Shown piece by piece: positions 1-7,781 of a stretch of DNA of 37,751 nucleotides. A program made the translations under genes and the position numbers. The notes under the pieces were generated by a model. That model had not been told where the DNA came from, searched no databases, and was given only the letters and a program-made list of their open reading frames with translations. Position 1 is the first letter of the stretch. Each line of letters starts with the position of its first letter. Source of the DNA: an uncultured Christensenella sp. (GTDB taxonomy: Bacteria > Bacillota > Clostridia > Christensenellales > UBA1242); contig CASEHF010000018.1 of assembly GCA_949287685.1 (NCBI GenBank), forward strand, positions 1 through 37,751, read 5' to 3'.

Positions 1-23
1 CTAAATTAAAATTATAATTGCAT

Positions 24-56
24 AAAACGCACCCCGATTGGTTTGGGGTGCGTTTT
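24..56 (-). terminator. Rho-independent terminator after spoVT
   Basis: A perfect 12-bp stem (AAAACGCACCCC, 24-35, with GGGGTGCGTTTT, 45-56) closes a 9-base loop. It lies about 80 bp past the spoVT stop. Both sides end in four T residues when read outward, so it could stop transcription from either direction. Confidence 0.8.
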
Positions 57-133
57 AATTATTAGCCTAAACTTTTATAATTTTAAAATCTAATGACATT
101 GTATTACTTTACTTTGGTAGAAAAATTTTTCAA

Positions 134-661
134 TTATTCATTAAAATAAGTACCAAAGAAATTTGTGAGTTCCTGAGATACAGCACAGAGGTCATCGGTT
201 AATTCGTTGCTAACGACCACTACCCCACCTAGCAAGTCACCGCCTGATAGTATTGGTCTAATGATTGCCTCGCCATTGATTTTTTCTCCCTCTGAAAGGG
301 TGAAGTCTGTGAGGTTTTGCAAGGTCTGCTCACTACGCTTCTGCAAGGCATCGAGCATTTCATTACTCAATTTATTCTTTAAAGTGATTCTCTCGCCGTT
401 TTTGCACACAACCTTTTCTGTATCCAATACATAAATATCACAATCGCGCCCAAGTCTAACGACACGCACGAGCGAACTAGCAAGCTCAGCAATCTCATCC
501 ATCAAGTGAAATTTACGAATAACAACTTGCTGATTCGAGCAAGCGCAAAATTCCATTAAGTCTCCGTAGTTTATATGTAATGCTTTGCGTACTTCACGAG
601 GTATCACCACGCGCCCTAGTACATCAACATGTCGTAACATCCCTTTTTTCTCATCTGCCAT
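134..661 (-). CDS. spoVT: Stage V sporulation protein T-like AbrB/GAF transcriptional regulator
   Basis: The 175-residue product matches the length and two-part layout of SpoVT (about 178 aa in Bacillus). Residues 8-50 form a SpoVT/AbrB swapped-hairpin DNA-binding domain, with the typical 'DVLGRVVIPREVRKALHI' stretch. Residues 55-175 resemble the GAF-like effector domain, including 'GEAIIRPILSGGDLLGGVVV'. In Bacillus, SpoVT acts in the forespore and modulates SigG-dependent genes. The ATG at 661 is preceded by AAGGAG at good spacing. The gene is followed by its own terminator and looks monocistronic. Other AbrB-type regulators are possible, but the C-terminal domain and length favour SpoVT. 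Its presence suggests an endospore former. Confidence 0.9.
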   Translation of the reverse strand: MADEKKGMLRHVDVLGRVVIPREVRKALHINYGDLMEFCACSNQQVVIRKFHLMDEIAELASSLVRVVRLGRDCDIYVLDTEKVVCKNGERITLKNKLSNEMLDALQKRSEQTLQNLTDFTLSEGEKINGEAIIRPILSGGDLLGGVVVVSNELTDDLCAVSQELTNFFGTYFNE

Positions 662-693
662 TAACAGTTCTCCTTATTTTTTAAATTTGTAAA

Positions 694-722
694 TAGTATA
701 TAACTTGGTGTTAAAAGTATAC
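694..722 (-). promoter_or_regulatory. Candidate forespore-type (SigG/SigF-like) promoter of spoVT
   Basis: On the minus strand GTATA (718-722) is followed after 17 bases by TATACTA (694-700), about 32 bp upstream of the start codon. This is one base from the CATNNTA -10 of Bacillus SigF/SigG promoters and has a GYATA-like -35. In Bacillus spoVT is SigG-dependent. The -10 also fits sigma-A (TATACT), but no good sigma-A -35 is present. Confidence 0.35.
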
Positions 723-790
723 ATATTTTGCCTTTATTTTTTATATTTTGCAAAATTTAGCCATTTTCCACCTTTTTTCGAGTAAAAAAA

Positions 791-807
791 ATATAGTTTT
801 TCTATAT
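791..807. promoter_or_regulatory. Palindrome ATATAG-N5-CTATAT upstream of spoVT
   Basis: ATATAGTTTTTCTATAT has perfect 6-bp arms around five bases. The same arms and spacing occur inside the 19-bp palindrome at 25761-25779 beside an XRE regulator gene. It lies 130-146 bp upstream of the spoVT start. In DNA this AT-rich it could still be chance. Confidence 0.3.
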
Positions 808-1106
808 ACTAAAATTTACTACTTTCCTATTTTACGACATACTTCGACAAAATACAATATCAAAACCGCTTTTTCCACTATTTTACAATTGCCCCATTTT
901 TAGCGAAAAAAAAGAAAAAACCGCCTAGATAAAACGGTTTTTGAACTGCATTATAAGCACTAGACAAGTTTAGGTTTGAACTGGTGTAGTGCACGGGTGG
1001 TGCATATCCGCAGTGCGTGGGCGGTGCGAAGCCGCACACGCAATATATACTATTAAGTAAGGCTATTTCACTTGAATACTTGTTTACGGTTGATTTAGGT
1101 TGTTTT

Positions 1107-1349
1107 AAGAGGAATAGATCCTTCGGCGCGGAGAGCGCGCGGCTCAATAAAAGTAATTAAGAGGAATAAGATCCTTCGTCTGAAGACGCTGCGGGTCGAG
1201 GCTCAGGATGCCTTCCCGCTTGCGGGAAGTCTGGCGCGTGAATGACTACTACAATGAAAAAAGTATACTCTCGCGCCAGCCCAGCATCATCCTCTTAAAA
1301 GGAATAGATCCTTCGTCGGAGGCTCCGCAAGCAGGTCTCAGGATGACAA
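1107..1349. repeat. Dispersed hairpin repeat, three units
   Basis: Three copies of the end motif GGAATAGATCC-TTCG (one reads GGAATAAGATCC) begin near 1111, 1163 and 1303. The middle unit is the fullest. It starts TTAAGAGGAAT and ends ATCCTCTTAA, giving inverted ends. Inside it has CTTCCCGC-TT-GCGGGAAG and a pair CTGGCGCG/CGCGCCAG around a 30-base spacer. The same inner block recurs at 22689-22759. It carries no transposase, so it looks like a MITE- or REP-type element. Confidence 0.75.
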
Positions 1350-1503
1350 TAATTTAATGTTAGTACTTCGCACACCCCAGCCACACTCATCCACTTTTAT
1401 CGGCAGCTCGCCTAGACACCTCGCTTTTCCCACCTATGCAGTATATTAAGAGTACTTGTTTACTACCTAATACCTTTTTCTATCGGGAGTGCGCCTACGC
1501 ACT

Positions 1504-2121
1504 TTAAGAAATTAGATTTATGAGTCGTGGGAGCACCTTTTTATTAGCCTGCTCCACATCGTAATTAAAGCGCACAAAGTTTTCTGCCTGCGAAATTGGT
1601 TTTTTGGCGATGGTCAGCAAATCGAGTTTTATCTCATCAATTAGCAACAAGCAATAATTTTGCGCCACGAAATCCGAAATCTCATCATCATTGAGTTTAT
1701 TTTTTTCTATTATACTCTCAAGTTTATTACTATCAAGCACATAGTTAAATACTGGCTCAAAGAACAAGCGTAAACGCTCAATTGAGAGTTTACTTCCATT
1801 ACTAACGGCTAGTATCCCCCACTCGTGGGAACGGACAAGGTTATTATTCATTAGCCCATCGATACCGCGCTTATACAAGTAGCAAAGAAAGTCCTGTGCG
1901 GGGACATTGCCGCCCGCAGCCATTACAATGATATCCATAATTTTTTGGGCGTATTCTTGCGCAAAGACATTTGCTGGCAACTCATCTTCCTTTTGGTTTA
2001 ATTCGGTAAACTCCTCTTTTATAACATTAAAAAACACGGTTTGATTGTCATAATTGACTGTTGAGATGTCGGGTAGATTAAAGTCGCTAGCCTTGAAATC
2101 GACTAAATTTTTTGTATTCAT
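1504..2121 (-). CDS. Conserved-looking protein of unknown function, last gene of surface operon
   Basis: This 205-residue protein has no domain I recognise. It has no signal peptide or membrane segment, is acidic and mainly helical in appearance, and is probably cytoplasmic. Residues 85-125 ('FLCYLYKRGIDGLMNNNLVRSHEW' region) look like a packed helical core. The ATG at 2121 has a clear AGGAG site that overlaps the TAG stop of the upstream gene (TATAGGAG), which implies translational coupling. It is the fourth and last gene of the operon that starts at 7692. It may serve the acyltransferase or the zinc-ribbon membrane protein, but nothing in the sequence shows its role. Confidence 0.7.
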   Translation of the reverse strand: MNTKNLVDFKASDFNLPDISTVNYDNQTVFFNVIKEEFTELNQKEDELPANVFAQEYAQKIMDIIVMAAGGNVPAQDFLCYLYKRGIDGLMNNNLVRSHEWGILAVSNGSKLSIERLRLFFEPVFNYVLDSNKLESIIEKNKLNDDEISDFVAQNYCLLLIDEIKLDLLTIAKKPISQAENFVRFNYDVEQANKKVLPRLINLIS

Positions 2122-2129
2122 AATTACTC

Positions 2130-2798
2130 CTATATACCAAAATTTTTCTTTAAGGACCTAATAGAGCGCTTGAACCTAAACATAAACATTAAGATTATTT
2201 CGCTGACACTCACTAAAAAAGTGACTAGCGTGGGCCAAACGGCTGGGCAATCGAAGCACAACAGCAGAATCAGCGCAACTGTCATAAGGAATGCTATTAT
2301 AATCATTGGCTTGAACATTTCAAAATCTACATATCCGTGAGCCAGAGTCATAATACCTGAGAGTACACTAAATCCTAGCAGCATAAAAGGTATTGCGTAC
2401 ATCACGCCCCAACCCCAAGTATTTGTATACAATTCGAGAAATATTATAAAGGCGGACAGATAAAACGAATATTGTGTCAAAATTTGGGCGATGTTAAACT
2501 GTTTTTTTATAGGTCTAAGTACCAGCACCCAGTTTAAAAACAGACCAATCAGCACATAAAGTGACCAAGTAATCGTTTTTGTACAAAAGAGGTCGACAGC
2601 AAAACAAAGTACGAGTGCTAATAAAGAGAGTTTTTCGAGTATTTTTATAATGGGTTCGCGTTTATCTAGTGGCACGGTATAATTCGGGAAATATTTATTC
2701 TTGCCTACAGTATCTATGTTAACACTTTTGCCACAAAGCGGGCAATTTGTCTTGTTTTCCTCAATGTCCACACCACAAAAATCACAATGATGAGTCAA
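2130..2798 (-). CDS. DUF6320-like zinc-ribbon membrane protein
   Basis: The 222-residue product begins with a zinc ribbon: Cys5, Cys8, Cys19 and Cys22 in two CxxC pairs ('CDFCG' and 'CPLCG'). After a linker with the 'YFPNY' stretch come about six hydrophobic helices from residue 51 to 205, and then a basic tail ('FRFKRSIRSLKK'). This layout matches the DUF6320 family, whose members are often encoded beside condensation-fold acyltransferases, as here; the family's function is unknown to me. The start is a TTG at 2798 with GGAGG five bases upstream. That site overlaps the TAG stop of the acyltransferase gene. I infer that the two proteins work together at the membrane. Confidence 0.75.
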   Translation of the reverse strand: MTHHCDFCGVDIEENKTNCPLCGKSVNIDTVGKNKYFPNYTVPLDKREPIIKILEKLSLLALVLCFAVDLFCTKTITWSLYVLIGLFLNWVLVLRPIKKQFNIAQILTQYSFYLSAFIIFLELYTNTWGWGVMYAIPFMLLGFSVLSGIMTLAHGYVDFEMFKPMIIIAFLMTVALILLLCFDCPAVWPTLVTFLVSVSEIILMFMFRFKRSIRSLKKNFGI

Positions 2799-2807
2799 CT
2801 TTCCCTC

Positions 2808-4193
2808 CTAGATATTTGAAATGATTTTGACTTTTATCCCGAGCCCTGAAAGAGTTTTAAAGAAATCTCTAATAATCCTTAATTCAACCAAGCGCGTACT
2901 GAAAGTCAAACTACAATTATCCGCATATGTCACTGCAGTGAGGTTGATGTCGTTTAATTTGGTAGCCCCCAAAATGAAATGGTAGTTTAAAATTTTATCA
3001 TTGAGTTCGGGTGGCAGCCTCGTAATACCGAGATTGCTCAAAGTACTCGTAAAAAGCCTCTCCCCTACGCGGTTGTACACAAACTTCAATATAGGATCCT
3101 TGAGTGCCAGCGGTAAAATTCGGACAAAGAAGTTTCTTTCACTACGAATATTAGTGTTAAACATTTGTTGAAAGTACTCAAGCCTGATATTTTTCGACTG
3201 TTCCTTTACTATTTCCACCAACTCAGGAAAACTTGCGTTTTCTCTCTCCACGGGTACTTCATAATTCAAGTACTGCGAAAAATTTCGCATAGTTTTGGTA
3301 GGATAAAAGCGGCGTAGGCTCACAGGAACGCTCAATTTAACGGGGCGCTTGTTTTTTTGATTGCTATGGTGTTTTTCGGCAATCATAGCACTTAGGTACA
3401 CAGCGCTCAAAAACTCGTTTACCGTAGCGCCATAGGACTTTGCGCACTCCTTCAACTCGTGAATGTCGACCGAGCCTATAATCACCTTTAGAATGCTGGA
3501 ATTCTCGACTGGACCCTTTATGGCAAAAGCCACGGCTTCTTTGCGTGGCTTGCACCTGCCCTTGTCCGCAAACCTACGAAAAGCATCCTCGCTCTCCTCT
3601 ATTAATGGCAAATCGCGTACATTTAAGTCGAAATCGCTTAAATTTTGATACTTTACCCCAGTTAATTCAAAGTATCTAACCAACAAGGTATTAAAGAACC
3701 GCATTGCTCCGCCGCCATCGGTTAGCGAGTGGAAGGTTTCAAACGAAATTTTGTTATCAAGATACAGCACTCTAAAAATTTGACTTTTTGGGCTAAAGGC
3801 AAATGGTCTGCATGGGTAACTTGTCTCCAACTCCACCTTTGGGGCGGTGCTGAGTGGCTGAAAATAGTGCCAAAACAAGCCATCACACAGTGATACATTA
3901 AAGAATGGGTAGCGCTTTAGCGTATCACCTAGTGCCTGTTCTAGTAGTTTTGGGTCGACAACATCGGTTATCACTGCAGAAATACGGAAAACTGAATTCC
4001 ATTCTGTCGAGCCTATGGCGGGATAAATTAGGGCTGCATTGTCAAGGTTAAACCAGTTTTCGCGTAAAGCACGAGCCTCTACCCTGCGAGTTTGCTCTAG
4101 CACTCGTGCCTGCTCCTTTGCAGCGCGCCTCTCAAGTGTAGTCGAATGTTTTGCTAACGAGTCTTGATTTGATTTTTTAGCCTGTTTACTCAA
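2808..4193 (-). CDS. Condensation-domain-fold acyltransferase (alcohol acetyltransferase/PapA5-like)
   Basis: The protein contains the catalytic HxxxDG signature of the chloramphenicol acetyltransferase/condensation superfamily: 'FHSLTDGGGAM', with the active-site His at residue 155. Around it are typical strands and a 'DPKLLEQALGDTLKRYPFF' substrate-side helix near residue 80. These enzymes move an acyl group from a thioester to an alcohol or amine; the substrate is unknown here. I place the start at TTG 4193, because AGGAG sits seven bases before it and overlaps the TAG stop of the upstream gene, as at the next two junctions. An ATG at 4235 would add 14 residues but lacks a ribosome site. 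Residues 6-43 are charged and may be a helical stalk. There is no signal peptide, so it likely works at the cytoplasmic face. Confidence 0.75.
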   Translation of the reverse strand: MSKQAKKSNQDSLAKHSTTLERRAAKEQARVLEQTRRVEARALRENWFNLDNAALIYPAIGSTEWNSVFRISAVITDVVDPKLLEQALGDTLKRYPFFNVSLCDGLFWHYFQPLSTAPKVELETSYPCRPFAFSPKSQIFRVLYLDNKISFETFHSLTDGGGAMRFFNTLLVRYFELTGVKYQNLSDFDLNVRDLPLIEESEDAFRRFADKGRCKPRKEAVAFAIKGPVENSSILKVIIGSVDIHELKECAKSYGATVNEFLSAVYLSAMIAEKHHSNQKNKRPVKLSVPVSLRRFYPTKTMRNFSQYLNYEVPVERENASFPELVEIVKEQSKNIRLEYFQQMFNTNIRSERNFFVRILPLALKDPILKFVYNRVGERLFTSTLSNLGITRLPPELNDKILNYHFILGATKLNDINLTAVTYADNCSLTFSTRLVELRIIRDFFKTLSGLGIKVKIISNI

Positions 4194-4203
4194 AATGATG
4201 CTC

Positions 4204-7200
4204 CTATGATTGGGTAATTGTGACAATTTCACCATTTTCGACCATAATATTTATGTCAATCGTGCTGGTCACTGGAATTAAGTGCTGGAAGTACGCATTT
4301 AACTCCTCGAATTGACCTAGTGCGTTTTCAGGGTCTGCCCAAATTTCATCAGTCAACCCTGCGTACAACACAAAGTTTACAGAACGAGTCATTGATAAAT
4401 TGTAGACATTGTTTGCTTCTGCTGGGCGAATCTGATACGAGTCTGTATTCAAACCGATTGACAAGAAGTAGCCGTTAATCGTTTCATCTGAGCCGATTTC
4501 TGTGATTGAATCCACCATTTCAAAGTCGAAGTAAATTCGCGAGTTATTATTGCTATCAAACATATTCGCGTAATTTGCGGCGTAAGTATTCTTTGCATCT
4601 GTGATGACCTTTGTAAAGCCATCGTTTGTGACAGTATCCGTAAACGCATCATAAACATCATCGATGTCCGAAATACTGCTGGTCCTCGAATCGTATACTA
4701 AAGCACTGAGGAAGTTTGCCTGGTGGAAGTATAGAGTGCTATCCTCAGATGTAATTACATAATTCCCTGACTCTATATCTACATTACCCCCCGCCTGCAA
4801 AAGCGCGCTATAGTCAAAGAATTGCACGCTCGGGAAATTGTAGTCAATTCTAATAAATTCGGGCTCTGCGTTGCTTTCTGGGTCATCTACAGTATACACC
4901 ATAAACAGCCAACAATTGCTCGGCAATTCCTTTTTAATCTGGATTGTAGGCGTACTCGAGGTGCTAGGGTCCTTGTCAAAGTCGATATTTTCGATGCTTG
5001 CGTACTCATCGGCAGTAGCGGAATTTAATACGCTATTGATTATCTCCCATTTCTTGTTGTATATTTCGATATTGCTAGAAATACTCAAATCTAACTCTAG
5101 GTTTATTACATCGCGTATATCTAGCCCCTTATAAATTGGGTCTGTCGCACTTAAATCGTATGTCTCAGTCGTGTAATCGAGCGCATAGAACCTAATCACA
5201 GGGTTATCAATACCGACACTCGGCTGAAAACCTGCAGTCATCCATTCATCGCTAGCGAGGTACTCTATTTCTGGCAAAGTGATAATACTACCATCTGCCT
5301 GCCTCCAATACAGCCAAGTATAATTTTTGTTGTTGTATGTTTGTTGAGTTTCCGAAATATTCAAGAAAAGTTGCCAATTTTTAATATTCGAAAATTCTTG
5401 ATTTACGGAGTCGCTAATTTGTGTACCTTGGGTAACAATATTTTGCTTTTCAACATGAATATTATATGCATTGATAAATATTTGACTGGTCGTAAGGGAC
5501 CTTAGGTTCGTACCATTGTCATCAGTTAAGAAAATATTCATCATACTACGGGTTTCGCTTGCTGCAAGCGTATATACACTAAACTCGATATAGCGCTGAT
5601 ACCCTGTCTCAATAACAGACTCGCGGAAGTACACATTGCTCAATTCACGATTTGGTACTTGCAATCCATCGGTGCCTTGGTTTGTCTGGAAACTAATGTT
5701 ACCGAACTCGTGTCTCCACTCGAGGTACTCGCTCCTATTTAGAGGTAGCGCTAGAGGTGAATTTGGTTTTGCATACAAGGTCTTTTGATTAATTGACCCC
5801 GTACCTATACGCAGAGGTGACTCCGAATTATTATTGGTCGTGTCTAACATATTTCTAAACTCAGGGTCGGTATAGATATCAAATTTCGTTAATATCTCCT
5901 CGACAGTAATCAAAATAGAGTCGTATTCGTAATCATTGTATGCAATATAATACCCCTCTTCTGTTACGCGTTCGCTAGAGTTTTTATTAATAGTGCGGAC
6001 ACCTAGTGCGGTACCCTCTTTAATCACATTATAGTTACAGTCAACTGGTTCGCCCGCTGAATTTGTGCGCACTACATAGGGAGTAACCAAGATGTTACCC
6101 GCCCCCGCGGCAACGATATAATCAAGGCCATCAGTCTCTAAAATCTGACCATATTCATTTACCTCAATAATATAACTGCCTGTCTCATTATATTTTACAG
6201 CATCCTCGTTTTGCACAAAGTAAACTATTTTGGTAAATGTCGGAGTAGTAGCGTTTGTGTAAGTTGGGGCAAGTCTATAGTTTGTATTTAGCCCGAGGTT
6301 TGTTTCCTGCGTAGGCTGGCGCTCATCGCCTTCCTTTACTATCTGTAGGACTATTTGATTAGTCTCCACGCCCTCTTCATTGACAAAAATCAATTCCTCA
6401 GGGGTCGTATAATTGATTTGCACTAAGCGCTCAATATTTTTAGCAGGGCGCCCAGTTAGCCCGATTCGCAGACTAACCTGCTCATTTGGCTCTAACGCAC
6501 GATTTGCTCGCACTGTCCAAATGTTTATACCGTTTTCCAAAACAGGCGTAATAGTAAGCGCTGGGGTAAAGCCCTCAAGGCTCGAAACATAAGTCATCTG
6601 CAACTGCTGCATCAGGCTAGAGAGCGGGTCTGTCGAACTATCGGTGTTATACTTCTCGGGCTTTAAGAATATATCGAGGTTAATTATGCTACTATCCCCT
6701 GTGGCACTAGAGGAAAAGCGTAGAGGCTCGGCATCGGAATCAAGATTTAAATCAAATTCAATCATATCTGCAGCATCCGAGTAATCGGCATTTTGGATGA
6801 CTATCTCATCTAGTTGCAGCGGGAAAATGCGCAAGTCACAAGTGGCCACTATGTCGAAATTCTCCTGGATCTCGTATGCATAAGTACTCGACATACGCGC
6901 GGTAATTGTGACAAGTGTCGGATCAGTCACTGGCTCATCGCTGGTATTGACATCTGGCGTAACAATGGTTATAATTCCACTATGCCTATCGCGAATAACG
7001 GCGCGCAGAGTGTCTCCCGACAAAAATTCGATTACCTTTGGCTCTCCCGCCACACCATTATAGTGAGGATTTAGTGCATTTGCTGGATAAACACTAGCAG
7101 TCAGGTGCACTACATCATCCTTTATAAAGTCCGCGGTGTCTAGGTTTAAGTCATCCCCCGTAGCACTAGCAGCACTAATGCGAATTTCCTTTACAGGAAT

Positions 7201-7692
7201 ATCTACAAATACATGAATCGGTAGCGCACGGTATGTACGGTCAGCAGTTTCTGCGTAGATATAGCAGTCACCACCTACATTCCACTCCTCGCCATCAAGG
7301 TCATAAGTTTTTGCCGTGATTTCGAAGGTATCTCCCGACATAACGGTCGAAGGGATTGAAATTATATTATTGTTAGTCGAACCGAACGGGTCGCGGACAG
7401 TTAGGCGAATCTCTGTTGGGGTCGCTGGGTCTGTCACCACCACCTCACCATTTTCATCAGTCTCAATAGTCGCGCTACTGCTGACAATTTGTAAAGTCGC
7501 CTTTCCACCGTTCTCACTAATCACTACCTGCTCGGTCGAGGTGAACTTTAGCCCCACTACGGGCTCGCGCTGGGGATTAAAGTATCCAGCGGCATACGCA
7601 ATACCTAAGTATATTGCCACAAATACAAACAGCCCCACAAACACATAACCGACAATTGTCAGTGCATTTAAAATCCTTTCCCCCGTGGTCAT
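4204..7692 (-). CDS. Large membrane-anchored extracellular protein of unknown function
   Basis: This is a 1162-residue protein with one N-terminal transmembrane helix (residues 10-35) and no lipobox. A signal-anchor topology with about 1120 residues outside the cell is likely. The outer part is rich in Asn, Thr, Asp and beta-strand patterns and reads as a string of Ig-like or similar beta domains. For example, residues 45-160 ('VVGLKFTSTEQVVISENGGKATLQIV') resemble bacterial Ig-like domains. No sortase motif or catalytic motif was seen. The ATG at 7692 follows a GGGGG-type ribosome site and a consensus promoter 48 bp upstream. It is first in the operon with the acyltransferase and DUF6320-like protein, which suggests that those act on or with this surface protein. 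Confidence 0.75.
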   Translation of the reverse strand: MTTGERILNALTIVGYVFVGLFVFVAIYLGIAYAAGYFNPQREPVVGLKFTSTEQVVISENGGKATLQIVSSSATIETDENGEVVVTDPATPTEIRLTVRDPFGSTNNNIISIPSTVMSGDTFEITAKTYDLDGEEWNVGGDCYIYAETADRTYRALPIHVFVDIPVKEIRISAASATGDDLNLDTADFIKDDVVHLTASVYPANALNPHYNGVAGEPKVIEFLSGDTLRAVIRDRHSGIITIVTPDVNTSDEPVTDPTLVTITARMSSTYAYEIQENFDIVATCDLRIFPLQLDEIVIQNADYSDAADMIEFDLNLDSDAEPLRFSSSATGDSSIINLDIFLKPEKYNTDSSTDPLSSLMQQLQMTYVSSLEGFTPALTITPVLENGINIWTVRANRALEPNEQVSLRIGLTGRPAKNIERLVQINYTTPEELIFVNEEGVETNQIVLQIVKEGDERQPTQETNLGLNTNYRLAPTYTNATTPTFTKIVYFVQNEDAVKYNETGSYIIEVNEYGQILETDGLDYIVAAGAGNILVTPYVVRTNSAGEPVDCNYNVIKEGTALGVRTINKNSSERVTEEGYYIAYNDYEYDSILITVEEILTKFDIYTDPEFRNMLDTTNNNSESPLRIGTGSINQKTLYAKPNSPLALPLNRSEYLEWRHEFGNISFQTNQGTDGLQVPNRELSNVYFRESVIETGYQRYIEFSVYTLAASETRSMMNIFLTDDNGTNLRSLTTSQIFINAYNIHVEKQNIVTQGTQISDSVNQEFSNIKNWQLFLNISETQQTYNNKNYTWLYWRQADGSIITLPEIEYLASDEWMTAGFQPSVGIDNPVIRFYALDYTTETYDLSATDPIYKGLDIRDVINLELDLSISSNIEIYNKKWEIINSVLNSATADEYASIENIDFDKDPSTSSTPTIQIKKELPSNCWLFMVYTVDDPESNAEPEFIRIDYNFPSVQFFDYSALLQAGGNVDIESGNYVITSEDSTLYFHQANFLSALVYDSRTSSISDIDDVYDAFTDTVTNDGFTKVITDAKNTYAANYANMFDSNNNSRIYFDFEMVDSITEIGSDETINGYFLSIGLNTDSYQIRPAEANNVYNLSMTRSVNFVLYAGLTDEIWADPENALGQFEELNAYFQHLIPVTSTIDINIMVENGEIVTITQS

Positions 7693-7739
7693 TATAGCCC
7701 CCTATTTTTTAATTATTGTTAGTATAACTCATATTTAAA

Positions 7740-7769
7740 ATTATATAAAAAAAGGCAGGCTTTTGTCAA
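7740..7769 (-). promoter_or_regulatory. Sigma-A consensus promoter of the surface/acyltransferase operon
   Basis: TTGACA (7764-7769) and TATAAT (7740-7745) match the consensus exactly with an 18-bp spacer on the minus strand. The start of transcription should lie near 7733, about 40 bases before the ATG at 7692. It begins only 12 bp past the lipoprotein stop, so the operon is separate from that gene. Confidence 0.8.
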
Positions 7770-7781
7770 AACATTTGGGTA

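Larger units (their letters stand above)
662..1503. other. 842-bp gap: spoVT promoter region, palindrome and repeat cluster
   Basis: Positions 662-870 are very AT-rich and hold the spoVT ribosome site, a promoter candidate and an ATATAG-N5-CTATAT palindrome. Positions 1107-1349 are three units of the dispersed hairpin repeat. At 1488-1503 a 6-bp hairpin (AGTGCG/CGCACT) abuts the stop codon of the gene at 1504 and has no T-run. I see no convincing coding sequence here. Confidence 0.6.

Noticed and set aside
878..1147. 89-codon open frame on the minus strand
   Set aside because: It runs through repeat DNA and has no ribosome site or protein-like pattern.
1488..1503. Terminator of the 1504 operon
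   Set aside because: The 6-bp stem AGTGCG/CGCACT has no T-run after it and is part of a recurring repeat piece.
2808..4235. ATG start at 4235 for the acyltransferase
   Set aside because: It has no ribosome site and needs a 32-bp overlap; the TTG at 4193 has AGGAG at good spacing.
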